This document shows positions 1 through 6,162 of a stretch of 14,709 bases of DNA, piece by piece. The position numbers and the translations under genes were made by a program. Source of the DNA: JAIBBG01 sp043748015 (GTDB taxonomy: Bacteria; Bacteroidota; Bacteroidia; Flavobacteriales_D; Sanyastnellaceae). Below the pieces are notes generated by a model that had not been told where the DNA came from, ran no database searches, and was given only the letters and a program-made list of their open reading frames with translations. Where the stretch lies: positions 1 through 14,709 of the forward strand of contig JAYTOA010000163.1 in assembly GCA_043748015.1 (NCBI GenBank). The letters are read 5' to 3'. Position 1 is the first letter of the stretch. The number at the start of each line of letters is the position of its first letter.

Positions 1-957
1 GTTGCTAAAAAACATACGTGGCTGCATATTCCTCTTTACATCATAGCCCTCAATCTTTCACTCTGGTCGCATTATGCTACATTGTATGTTTTCGTTTCGC
101 ATATTTTCCTGGTAGCGTTTTTTCACAGTCATAGAAAAGCATTGATTCAATATGCGATAATGGCTGTGGTAGGCCTCGGCATATTCTCCATATGGCTGTT
201 CAACGGCGGACTTGAAGGAAAGAAACTCATCAACATTGAAAAATCCATGTGGCATAGCGGAGTGTCTATCAATGGTGAAGATGCCGGGGTGGTGAGAAAT
301 TTCGCCGACACCAGTTACCAGATTGTAATGAATTTCATTCGCATTTTTGGCAATGAATTCCCTACATCCTCGGAGAAAAACAATCTCAACTTTTTCATTT
401 TACTCATTCCTCTTTCAATCATCCTTTTCGTTTTTCTGAAAGTGAGAAAGTCCGAATATTTCAGACCTGTGATGTTTGTGACTTTTCCACTTGCCATGTA
501 CCTGGTATACCTCCTAATAATGGTGCTACGGACGGGCCACTCCATTCCTTTTGATATTCGCTACAGCACTTTTATTATTCCTTTTGCATGTTTTCTTTTG
601 GCATTTGGCGTGGATCGCATGTTTCACCTTTACAAGCAACCAATATTCGGCTATGTCTTTCTTGGAATTGTCGGAATTGCTATGGTCGTTGGTTTTGTTA
701 ACGACGCCATTCATAGAGATAAAGGCATGCAAGAAGTTGATCCGTTCACTTATCACAACGCGGCAATTTTCATTGAGCAAAATATTTCGACGAACGATAT
801 ACTTGTCTTTAGAAAAAAGGAAGACGCCGTATTGACCAATATCTATATGGAACGCAACAATGCCACTGTTCAAAGAATTGATCCCAACGCATCTGATGAT
901 GTGGTCATTGAACATTCCGGAACGAAGGAAATCGTGCACCACTTCCCTAGTCATTGA
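1..957 (+). CDS. C-terminal part of a GT-C (GT39-like) membrane glycosyltransferase, 5' truncated by the window
   Basis: The reading frame is open from base 1 to a TGA at 955-957, giving 318 visible residues, so the N-terminus lies outside the window. The visible part is strongly hydrophobic: probable membrane segments lie near residues 9-20, 28-41, 49-67, 129-147, 157-175, 188-204 and 216-233. A loop at about 176-194 reads RTGHSIPFDIRYSTFIIPF, resembling the H...RY...P loop often seen late in GT39/ArnT-type GT-C enzymes. A soluble tail of about 80 residues follows. Family members transfer sugars from polyprenyl-phosphate donors on the outer face of the inner membrane. The catalytic DE/DD motif of such enzymes is near the N-terminus and cannot be seen, so the assignment rests on topology and this loop. 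It may be another polytopic membrane protein. No terminator is visible after the stop. Confidence 0.6.
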   Translation, partial: VAKKHTWLHIPLYIIALNLSLWSHYATLYVFVSHIFLVAFFHSHRKALIQYAIMAVVGLGIFSIWLFNGGLEGKKLINIEKSMWHSGVSINGEDAGVVRNFADTSYQIVMNFIRIFGNEFPTSSEKNNLNFFILLIPLSIILFVFLKVRKSEYFRPVMFVTFPLAMYLVYLLIMVLRTGHSIPFDIRYSTFIIPFACFLLAFGVDRMFHLYKQPIFGYVFLGIVGIAMVVGFVNDAIHRDKGMQEVDPFTYHNAAIFIEQNISTNDILVFRKKEDAVLTNIYMERNNATVQRIDPNASDDVVIEHSGTKEIVHHFPSH

Positions 958-985
958 AAACATTTTTTGAATGGGTGATCGATTT

Positions 986-1060
986 CAGCGCGCTCTTTTC
1001 TCCATTCTCATTCTGCTTCTCATTCCTTTTTTTTTGCCACAAAGTCACCGAGACACAAAG
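986..1060 (+). repeat. Dispersed intergenic repeat D+A, copy 1
   Basis: The unit consists of an AGCGCGCTC start, the word CATTCTCATTCTGCTTCTC, a run of T, then GCCACAAAGTCACCGAG and ACACAAAG. The same order recurs on the minus strand at 8829-8893 over roughly 65-70 bp, with 29 of 33 bases identical by eye in the first part (994-1026). The start and central word also recur on the minus strand at 8773-8808. This is an intergenic repeat family with no coding potential. Confidence 0.75.
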
Positions 1061-1096
1061 ATAATTTTTCACTTTGCGCTGAGTGGCTATTTCTTA

Positions 1097-1127
1097 ATGC
1101 TCATTCTGCTTCTCTCTCTTTTTTTTT
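1097..1127 (+). repeat. Dispersed repeat D, partial copy
   Basis: GCTCATTCTGCTTCTC followed by a pyrimidine and T run repeats the central part of the 986-1060 element about 90 bases further on. The second half of the element is missing or too diverged to recognise. Confidence 0.6.
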
Positions 1128-1265
1128 AGAACGCGGAGATTATCAGAAATTTTGATTTTGATTTGATGAATGACCCGAGGCATTTCACTTAATATCTAAT
1201 AATTAATAACTAATAATTTTTACGCTTAGAAGCCCGAAAAACACGACCAATCCATCGCCCTCCAC

Positions 1266-1273
1266 TACATTCG
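1266..1273 (+). promoter_or_regulatory. Possible Bacteroidota -7 box of the carboxylase gene
   Basis: TACATTCG followed by CC lies 37 bases before the ATG at 1311 and matches the Bacteroidota -7 consensus TAnnTTTG at seven of eight positions. The T-to-C change is also seen in the candidate boxes of rpsA and the FKBP gene. No clear TTTG -33 element is found at the usual spacing, so this is a tentative call. Confidence 0.35.
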
Positions 1274-1310
1274 CCACTCAAAACGAGAACGAAAAACCCA
1301 TTCAACAATA

Positions 1311-2948
1311 ATGGCTGAAAACCTGGAATTCAACAAGAACGAAGACAAGATGATGCAGCTCGTAAGTGCGCTGCAACGCAAGCTGGATAAAGCTTTCGAA
1401 GGTGGCGGAAAAAAACGCATAGAGAAGGAACACGAAAAGGGAAAACTCACTGCGCGTGAAAGAATAGATTATCTGCTCGACAAAGATTCTCCTCGTATTG
1501 AAATCGGTGCGCTGGCAGCTGAAGACATGTATAAGGAACATGGTGGTTGTCCGGCTGCAGGTGTTGTGGTAGTGATCGGTTATGTGAAAAAGAAACAATG
1601 CATGGTGGTCGCCAACGACGCTACTGTGAAAGCCGGTGCATGGTTTCCAATGACGGCCAAAAAGAATCTCCGTGCGCAGGAAATTGCAATGGAGAACCAT
1701 TTGCCAATCATTTATCTCGTTGACAGTGCCGGCGTTTTCTTGCCCATGCAAGATGAAATTTTTCCGGATAAAGAACACTTCGGAAGGATCTTCCGCAACA
1801 ATGCGATTATGAGTTCACGCGGTATTCCCCAAATTGCCGCCATCATGGGAAGTTGTGTCGCCGGTGGCGCCTACCTCCCCATCATGAGCGATGAAGCGAT
1901 GATCGTAGATAAAACAGGTACCATTTTTCTTGCGGGTTCTTATCTCGTGAAGGCGGCGATTGGTGAAGACATCGACAACGAAACACTCGGTGGTGCAACC
2001 ACACATTGTGAAATTTCCGGTGTTACTGATTACAAAGCAAAAGATGATAAGGATGCTCTCGATCGCATTAAAAGCATCATGGATAAAATGGGACGCGTTG
2101 GTCATGACGCAGGTTTTGATCGTGCACCGAGTATAGAACCTAAGCGCAAGGCGCGCGACATCTACGGATTACTTCCAGAGGACCGAGCAAAGCCCTACAA
2201 CACTTTCGACATCATTGAATGTCTGGTGGACAACAGTGAGTATGAAGAGTATAAAGGCGATTATGGCAAGACCATTATTTGCTGCAATGCACGGATTGAT
2301 GGTTTCAGTGTTGGTATTGTTGCCAACCAACGCATGATGGTGAAGAGCAAGAAGGAAGGCATGCAGATCGGCGGTGTGATCTATAACGACAGCGCCGACA
2401 AAGCCGCGCGCTTCATCATGAATTGCAATCAGAAAAACATCCCGCTTGTTTTCCTGCAGGACGTCACCGGTTTCATGGTAGGCTCCAGAAGTGAGCAAGC
2501 TGGAATTATTAAAGACGGCGCAAAAATGGTGAATGCGCAGAGCAACAGTGTTGTTCCAAAATTCACCATCATCATGGGCAACAGTTATGGCGCCGGCAAT
2601 TACGCCATGTGTGGCAAAGCATACGACCCGCGATTGATCGTAGGATGGCCAACGGCTCAAGTTGCAGTAATGGGTGGCGCACAAGCTGCGAAAGTTTTGT
2701 TGCAGATAGAAGTATCGTCCATGAAAGCAAAAGGTGAAGAGATAACACACGAGCGCGAAGAAGAATTGTTCAACAAAATCAAAGACCGTTACGACACTCA
2801 GACATCACCATACTTCGCTGCCTCTCGCCTATGGCTTGATGCGATTATCGATCCGGTGGACACACGCAAGTGGATCAGCATGGGAATCGAAGCTGCGTCA
2901 AAAGCACCGGCGGAGAAGAGATACAATGTGGGGGCGATACAAACGTAA
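1311..2948 (+). CDS. Acyl-CoA carboxylase carboxyltransferase (beta) subunit, methylcrotonyl-CoA carboxylase type
   Basis: This 545-residue protein is full length for the family. It moves the carboxyl group from carboxybiotin, carried by a separate biotin subunit, to an acyl-CoA. It has the two crotonase-like halves of biotin-dependent carboxyltransferases: the N-half oxyanion-hole region GSCVAGGAY (180-188) and the C-half GNSYGAGNYAM (423-433). YLVDSAGVFLPMQDEIFPD (135-153), KTGTIFLAGSYLVKAA (201-216) and GFMVGSRSEQAGIIKDGAKM (387-406) match methylcrotonyl-CoA carboxylase beta better than propionyl-CoA carboxylase. A role in leucine breakdown is therefore likely, but substrate is inferred; propionyl- or another acyl-CoA remains possible. 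The start at ATG 1311 has no Shine-Dalgarno sequence, which is usual in Bacteroidota. No biotin carboxylase or dehydrogenase gene is adjacent, so its partner must be encoded elsewhere. Confidence 0.93.
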   Translation: MAENLEFNKNEDKMMQLVSALQRKLDKAFEGGGKKRIEKEHEKGKLTARERIDYLLDKDSPRIEIGALAAEDMYKEHGGCPAAGVVVVIGYVKKKQCMVVANDATVKAGAWFPMTAKKNLRAQEIAMENHLPIIYLVDSAGVFLPMQDEIFPDKEHFGRIFRNNAIMSSRGIPQIAAIMGSCVAGGAYLPIMSDEAMIVDKTGTIFLAGSYLVKAAIGEDIDNETLGGATTHCEISGVTDYKAKDDKDALDRIKSIMDKMGRVGHDAGFDRAPSIEPKRKARDIYGLLPEDRAKPYNTFDIIECLVDNSEYEEYKGDYGKTIICCNARIDGFSVGIVANQRMMVKSKKEGMQIGGVIYNDSADKAARFIMNCNQKNIPLVFLQDVTGFMVGSRSEQAGIIKDGAKMVNAQSNSVVPKFTIIMGNSYGAGNYAMCGKAYDPRLIVGWPTAQVAVMGGAQAAKVLLQIEVSSMKAKGEEITHEREEELFNKIKDRYDTQTSPYFAASRLWLDAIIDPVDTRKWISMGIEAASKAPAEKRYNVGAIQT

Positions 2949-2952
2949 TTTC

Positions 2953-2980
2953 ATTTGCAATTTGTAATTTGTGATTTGAG
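2953..2980 (+). repeat. Four tandem heptamers, ATTTGNR
   Basis: Immediately after the carboxylase stop the sequence reads ATTTGCA, ATTTGTA, ATTTGTG, ATTTGAG. The strict 7-base period argues against coding. Related GATTT-based units recur in other gaps of the window. Confidence 0.75.
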
Positions 2981-3008
2981 GTGTGAAACTTTGATTGTGT
3001 GTGGAGTT

Positions 3009-3048
3009 TTTTTTGGCCACGAAGTCTCGAAGACGCGAAGGGGCACAA
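3009..3048 (+). repeat. Dispersed repeat A, copy 1
   Basis: A T-run and GGCCACGAAGTCTCG followed by AAGACGCGAAG and GGCACAAAG. The core from GCCACG to GCGAAG is identical to the copy at 3174-3209, about 160 bases downstream. The internal GTCTCGAAGAC is an imperfect palindrome. Confidence 0.8.
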
Positions 3049-3089
3049 AGCATTGTGAATGATTCATTATTAAATGAAATTGTTGATGT

Positions 3090-3119
3090 CATTCTCCCAA
3101 TCTCCAAGTCACCAAATCA
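3090..3119 (-). repeat. GATTTGG-type octamer cluster, minus orientation
   Basis: Read on the minus strand the units are GATTTGGT, GACTTGGA, GATTGGGA and then GAATGACA: an 8-base rhythm. It lies upstream of repeat B+A and faces a similar cluster at 3222-3249 in the opposite orientation. Confidence 0.6.
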
Positions 3120-3126
3120 CAAAATG

Positions 3127-3162
3127 CCCTGCGAATCTCCGCTTCTCAATTCTCTCTGCGTC
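3127..3162 (+). repeat. Dispersed repeat B, copy 1
   Basis: The unit begins CCTGCGAATCTCCGCTTCTC and ends CTCTCTGCGTCC. Related copies occur at 5988-6024 (+), 8502-8543 (-) and 8719-8757 (+). Here it is followed within about 12 bases by repeat A copy 2. Confidence 0.75.
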
Positions 3163-3173
3163 CGATTTTCTTT

Positions 3174-3209
3174 CGCCACGAAGTCTCGAAGACGCGAAGA
3201 AGCACAAAG
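3174..3209 (+). repeat. Dispersed repeat A, copy 2
   Basis: GCCACGAAGTCTCGAAGACG, then CGAAGAAGCACAAAG. It differs from copy 1 at only two bases near the end (GAAG versus GGGG before CACAAAG). A more diverged version (GCCACAAAGTC...GACACAAAG) ends the element at 986-1060. Confidence 0.8.
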
Positions 3210-3221
3210 GATTTATTGAGT

Positions 3222-3249
3222 TGGTGATTTGGAGATTTGATGAATGATC
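3222..3249 (+). repeat. GATTTGG-type octamer cluster, plus orientation
   Basis: Units GATTTGGA and GATTTGAT followed by GAATGATCC. The word ATTTGATGAATGA is shared exactly with the cluster near 1160, and the whole is inverted relative to 3090-3119. Confidence 0.6.
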
Positions 3250-3449
3250 CACGAATGGAATTCAGACTTTCAACGAATCGGCAAAAAAAATATAGTCTGT
3301 AAGCAGAGAAAATTCCGCGTGAACCAGGAACGATGAACTCTAAAACAAATCTTCGTTAAGATGAATGACGATTCCTGCGAAAAAAAATTCGTTCACCGTA
3401 TGTGCGCCGCGTTCTTGTACCTTCGGCATCATCTTTATGTGGAGAAAGT

Positions 3450-4286
3450 ATGCGTATGACAAAATTCTTTTATGCAGTTGTTTTCATCATGCCTTTTATG
3501 GCTTGCTGTCACAACACCAAGCCAACATCATCGTCAAATCAAACAACTTCAGAAATTATGGTGCCCGACGATTGCGACATGGATGAATATGCACCTGTGA
3601 CCGGTGCCGACAAGCGCTGTTACCTCAATGCATGCCGTGCCAAGGATGCAAAAATCAAAGTGATCAGCAAAGGTTATGACGCCGGCAACTACAAGAAAGC
3701 TGACGAGCTCACATGGCCGATCGAAACTGTGTGCAAGCCACGCCAGGAAGATTGGGACAATGTCCCACCGCGCGATTTGGGTGATGGCACATTGATCTAT
3801 TGGACACAAGACAAAAAACAATACCGCGGCACACACAACACCTGCAAATGCCTTTCAGCTTCGACATTGATTGATACACCAACAGGACAAAAACTTGTGA
3901 CCACACTCAATGTTGGCGATTCTGTTTATAGTCGCAATCATCAAGGCGAACGCATAGTTGTCGCCCTTCGGATGGTCAACAAAGTTCCCATTGACTCAAC
4001 ACACAAGATGTTGCGCCTCACACTCGCCGACGGCCGATCACTCGATGTAACGCCTTCTCATCCGACTTCGTCGGAAAAGCGGATGTCAATGAATCAATAC
4101 GAAATCGGTGATGCTCTCGATGGAAGCACCGTTGCATCAAAAGAATATTTCGAATACAGCGGATCTTATACTTACGACATTCTCCCCTATTGTGACGGCG
4201 CAGACTATTGGGCGAATGGTATCTTAACCGGAAGCACGCTTCGGTTTCATTTCTATACGGAGGATCTTTTGAATATGGGATGGTGA
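3450..4286 (+). CDS. Hint-domain (hedgehog/intein-like) probable lipoprotein with a degenerate Kazal-like segment
   Basis: This 278-residue protein was assigned the start ATG 3450 because GGAG lies five bases upstream and a signal peptide follows; an in-frame GTG at 3402 would bury the signal. Residues 1-20 form a signal with a cysteine pair in FMACC, probably an atypical lipobox (C19). Residues 42-77 resemble a Kazal domain (YAPVTG, YLNAC, GYD), but most Kazal cysteines are replaced. Residues 134-263 match a Hint domain: the start CLSASTLIDTPTG with C134 as likely nucleophile, LNVGDSVYS, LADGRSLDVTPSHP with T201-x-x-H204, and TYDILPYCDGADYWANGILT (241-260) as the late block. No C-terminal HN pair is seen, so self-cleavage rather than protein splicing is the likelier chemistry, if active. 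Only 15 residues follow. Function is unknown; a secreted autoproteolytic surface protein is inference. Confidence 0.75.
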   Translation: MRMTKFFYAVVFIMPFMACCHNTKPTSSSNQTTSEIMVPDDCDMDEYAPVTGADKRCYLNACRAKDAKIKVISKGYDAGNYKKADELTWPIETVCKPRQEDWDNVPPRDLGDGTLIYWTQDKKQYRGTHNTCKCLSASTLIDTPTGQKLVTTLNVGDSVYSRNHQGERIVVALRMVNKVPIDSTHKMLRLTLADGRSLDVTPSHPTSSEKRMSMNQYEIGDALDGSTVASKEYFEYSGSYTYDILPYCDGADYWANGILTGSTLRFHFYTEDLLNMGW

Positions 4287-4302
4287 GAGATATTTCGTGA
4301 AT

Positions 4303-4318
4303 GGGAGATTTGGTGATT
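4303..4318 (+). repeat. Short GATTTGGT-type repeat fragment
   Basis: GAGATTTGGTGATTA repeats the words of the octamer clusters at 3222-3249 and 9569-9600. It lies between two convergent genes. Confidence 0.45.
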
Positions 4319-4321
4319 AAC

Positions 4322-4338
4322 GCCGGCAAAAGGCTGGC
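4322..4338. other. Small hairpin between convergent genes
   Basis: GCCGGC and GCTGGC can pair over six positions (one G-U) around an AAAAG loop. No T-run follows on either strand, so it does not look like a standard intrinsic terminator. It lies between the convergent Hint and T9SS genes. Confidence 0.4.
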
Positions 4339-4420
4339 AATGCAAGGCATCAAAAAAAACGTGGCCGCGGATAATGCGAGTGCGTGAAATTGAGAATGTT
4401 CATTTAATTCCCCGTAGAAT

Positions 4421-5905
4421 TTATCTATCGACCACTATTTTTCTAAAAAATTTGTTTTCGTTGGTGAGTATCTCCAAAAAATAAACTCCATTTGGTAAAT
4501 CAGAAGTATCTATTTCAAATTTAAACTGACCAATAGCCGAAGCATTCAGTTGAGCCATTGTTTGTCCTGTTGCATTTACAATCTTCAGTTGTGAAATATG
4601 GATGTTCGTATGGCTTGAAGCCACTACCAAATGAGAATTGCATGGCATAGGTGACAACACAATAAAATCATTTTGAGCAAGTTCAATTTGACTGTCGGGT
4701 AAGCAAGCAGGAATTCCATTGTGGTAATTAAAACCATCCATAAAACTTGGCAGTGTATAGGATGAAAACGTGCCAATTGCAGCATAAATGTCTATTGCTT
4801 CTCCAATATAATTGCAATCAGGTACGGATAAATTTGGAGCATTTATAACTCCAAGATGTGTGTTGAAACTGACATAAATTTTCCCGTTATTCGCTAGCTG
4901 CATACCCGTTCCTCCATATCCACCAATCCAAGGAACTGCAGCAGCTGATTGCACAATTTCACTTTCACCGGATAAAGTAATATCAAATTGTCTAATGCCT
5001 GTGGGAGGTGCACCGCGCATATATAATTTCGTGTTGTCAGGCGAAAAGGCGATTCCATATTGATTGGATGCATTATCAGCATACAATGTCTTTTCATTGG
5101 TCAATTGCCCCGTGCTGTTGTCGAAATCAAACAATTGAACATAGCCTGGCGCATGATTACCAACGGCCATAGCTAATTTAGAACCATCAGGAGAAATTTT
5201 GATTTGACCTAACGCACTTGAATATTCTGTATCTGGGTCAGGATTACTGTTGTCCCAACCAATGGCAGAAATGGTTGGATCTTGAATGCCAAGTTCAGTT
5301 ATCAAAAATGAATAAAACTCGTTTGAAAAATGTTTTCGAGTAACAACCCAAATGTCGGCTCCATTTTGGTGATATGTTGCACAAAGTTTTTCGCCTGCAT
5401 CAGCAAGTAGCAAAGTTCCCTTTTGGACAGAAGTTGCAAAACTGGGTGTTAATTCCACATCACCAAGCCCATTGTCCAGGCACATATTTACAATATAATA
5501 GTTAAGGCCATTGGCCAAATTATTTTGAAATTCGTCCAATGTAAAAACATAAAATCTTTCATCAGAACCCGGCATAGGCACAATCAATGCGCCTTGTGTA
5601 CTCGATCCGCCTCCAAGCAAATGATCTCCATTGGGCATTATTTGATGTAGGCGATTATAAATTTTCTTAGCACAACAGTAAAATAGTAATTGCCCTGAAC
5701 TATCGCTTATGGCGGATGATGCTTCAATACATGTGGCCGCATCTATTTGTCCATCATTAAGTATTTCGGGCTCACCATTAGCAAAATGTAGACCGGCCAG
5801 ATCAGCAAAATACCAGTAGTTAGCTTGCTTTTGTGCAATTAAATTAGAAACAAACAATGAAAACACAACAATGAATAGTGAATGATTCTTGCAACATGTT
5901 TTCAT
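4421..5905 (-). CDS. Secreted beta-propeller-like protein with C-terminal T9SS sorting domain
   Basis: This 494-residue protein has a signal peptide (hydrophobic core about 9-24, likely cut near LIA-Q). The body matches the large Bacteroidota family with NYWYFADLAGLHFANGEPE (29-47), SISDSSGQLLFY-type repeats (here AISDSSGQLLFY, 65-76), MPNGDHLLGGGSSTQGALIV (90-109) and NGLNYYIVNMCLDNGLGDVE (132-151). WD40/PD40-like strands follow: IKISPDGSKLAMAV (235-248), IAFSPDNTKLYM (285-296) and LANNGKIYVS (337-346). Residues about 415-494 resemble a type A T9SS sorting domain, with LPNGVYFLEIL (470-480) and the terminal KIVVDR. The protein should cross the outer membrane and be released or surface-anchored. 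Its ligand is unknown. Base composition is lower in GC than neighbours (16/60 and 24/60 in two sampled lines, against about 31/60 in rpsA), which may mean recent acquisition. Confidence 0.88.
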   Translation of the reverse strand: MKTCCKNHSLFIVVFSLFVSNLIAQKQANYWYFADLAGLHFANGEPEILNDGQIDAATCIEASSAISDSSGQLLFYCCAKKIYNRLHQIMPNGDHLLGGGSSTQGALIVPMPGSDERFYVFTLDEFQNNLANGLNYYIVNMCLDNGLGDVELTPSFATSVQKGTLLLADAGEKLCATYHQNGADIWVVTRKHFSNEFYSFLITELGIQDPTISAIGWDNSNPDPDTEYSSALGQIKISPDGSKLAMAVGNHAPGYVQLFDFDNSTGQLTNEKTLYADNASNQYGIAFSPDNTKLYMRGAPPTGIRQFDITLSGESEIVQSAAAVPWIGGYGGTGMQLANNGKIYVSFNTHLGVINAPNLSVPDCNYIGEAIDIYAAIGTFSSYTLPSFMDGFNYHNGIPACLPDSQIELAQNDFIVLSPMPCNSHLVVASSHTNIHISQLKIVNATGQTMAQLNASAIGQFKFEIDTSDLPNGVYFLEILTNENKFFRKIVVDR

Positions 5906-5942
5906 GACAGAGAGTATTTGTTTGGGTTGAAGTTAGATCAAC

Positions 5943-5950
5943 CAAATGTA
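5943..5950 (-). promoter_or_regulatory. Candidate -7 box of the T9SS protein gene
   Basis: The minus strand reads TACATTTG, a full match to TAnnTTTG, 37 bases before the ATG at 5905. No convincing TTTG -33 element is seen upstream at 17-23 bases. Confidence 0.5.
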
Positions 5951-5987
5951 CATGAAATTATGAAGTAATTTTTGTATGTTGAAATCC

Positions 5988-6024
5988 CCAACGAATCTCA
6001 GCTCCCCTATCCTATCTGCGTCCC
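5988..6024 (+). repeat. Dispersed repeat B, copy 2
   Basis: CCAACGAATCTCAGCTCC followed by CCTATCTGCGTCCC is a diverged copy of the 3127-3162 and 8719-8757 elements. It lies between the T9SS gene and the rpsA terminator. Confidence 0.6.
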
Positions 6025-6074
6025 ATCGCCGTTCCACGGAATGCAATATCATAACAACTTAAGAGCGCACTCCA

Positions 6075-6108
6075 TCTCAAATCAAAAATCGCAAATCCCG
6101 AAATCTCC
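6075..6108 (-). repeat. GATTT-type heptamer cluster, minus orientation
   Basis: Read on the minus strand, units GATTTGC, GATTTTT and GATTTGA follow a GAGATTTCGG start with a 7-base rhythm. It lies just downstream of the rpsA terminator. Confidence 0.5.
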
Positions 6109-6115
6109 AAAAAAC

Positions 6116-6144
6116 AAAAGGCCGCCCAATCCGGACGGCCTTTT
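6116..6144 (-). terminator. Intrinsic terminator of rpsA
   Basis: AAAAGGCCG (6116-6124) pairs with CGGCCTTTT (6136-6144); the stem continues imperfectly as CCC with GG. On the minus strand the stem ends in CCTTTTGTTTT, a good T-rich tail. It starts 18 bases after the rpsA stop. The T-run on the plus strand also makes it weakly bidirectional. Confidence 0.85.
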
Positions 6145-6162
6145 AATATAATAATCGAAAAA

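Larger units (their letters stand above)
958..1310. other. Gene-free stretch filled with repeat fragments
   Basis: No credible gene lies here. The stretch holds a CATTCTCATTCTGCTTCTC element with a T-run and an attached GCCACAAAGTC...GACACAAAG unit (986-1060), a second partial copy (1097-1127), GATTT-type short tandem units (about 1153-1177), an AT-only tract built of TAATAAT-like words (about 1190-1220) and a possible promoter of the next gene near 1266. Confidence 0.6.
2949..3449. other. Repeat-rich gene-free stretch
   Basis: About 500 bases without a credible gene. They hold four tandem ATTTG heptamers (2953-2980), two near-identical repeat A copies (3009-3048 and 3174-3209), a repeat B copy (3127-3162) and GATTTG-type octamers in opposite orientation on the two sides of the B+A pair (3090-3119 and 3222-3249). 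The last 200 bases before the lipoprotein gene show no recognisable promoter or terminator. Confidence 0.6.

Noticed and set aside
526..963. 145-codon minus-strand open frame opposite the membrane protein
   Set aside because: It is antisense to the hydrophobic reading frame, which has clear membrane segments and an RY...P loop; the antisense product is featureless.
1302..2750. Long open frames on the minus strand opposite the carboxylase gene (1302-1778 and 2169-2750)
   Set aside because: They lie wholly antisense to a well-conserved gene, have cysteine/histidine-rich, unrecognisable products and no promoter; they are shadows of its codon use.
2949..3249. Clustered short repeats as a possible CRISPR array
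   Set aside because: Repeats are of several unrelated kinds, 7-40 bases, without regular repeat-spacer alternation or uniform spacer length; no cas gene is present.
3402..3449. GTG start at 3402 for the Hint lipoprotein
   Set aside because: It would place 16 residues before the signal peptide; ATG 3450 has GGAG at a good distance and leads directly into the signal.
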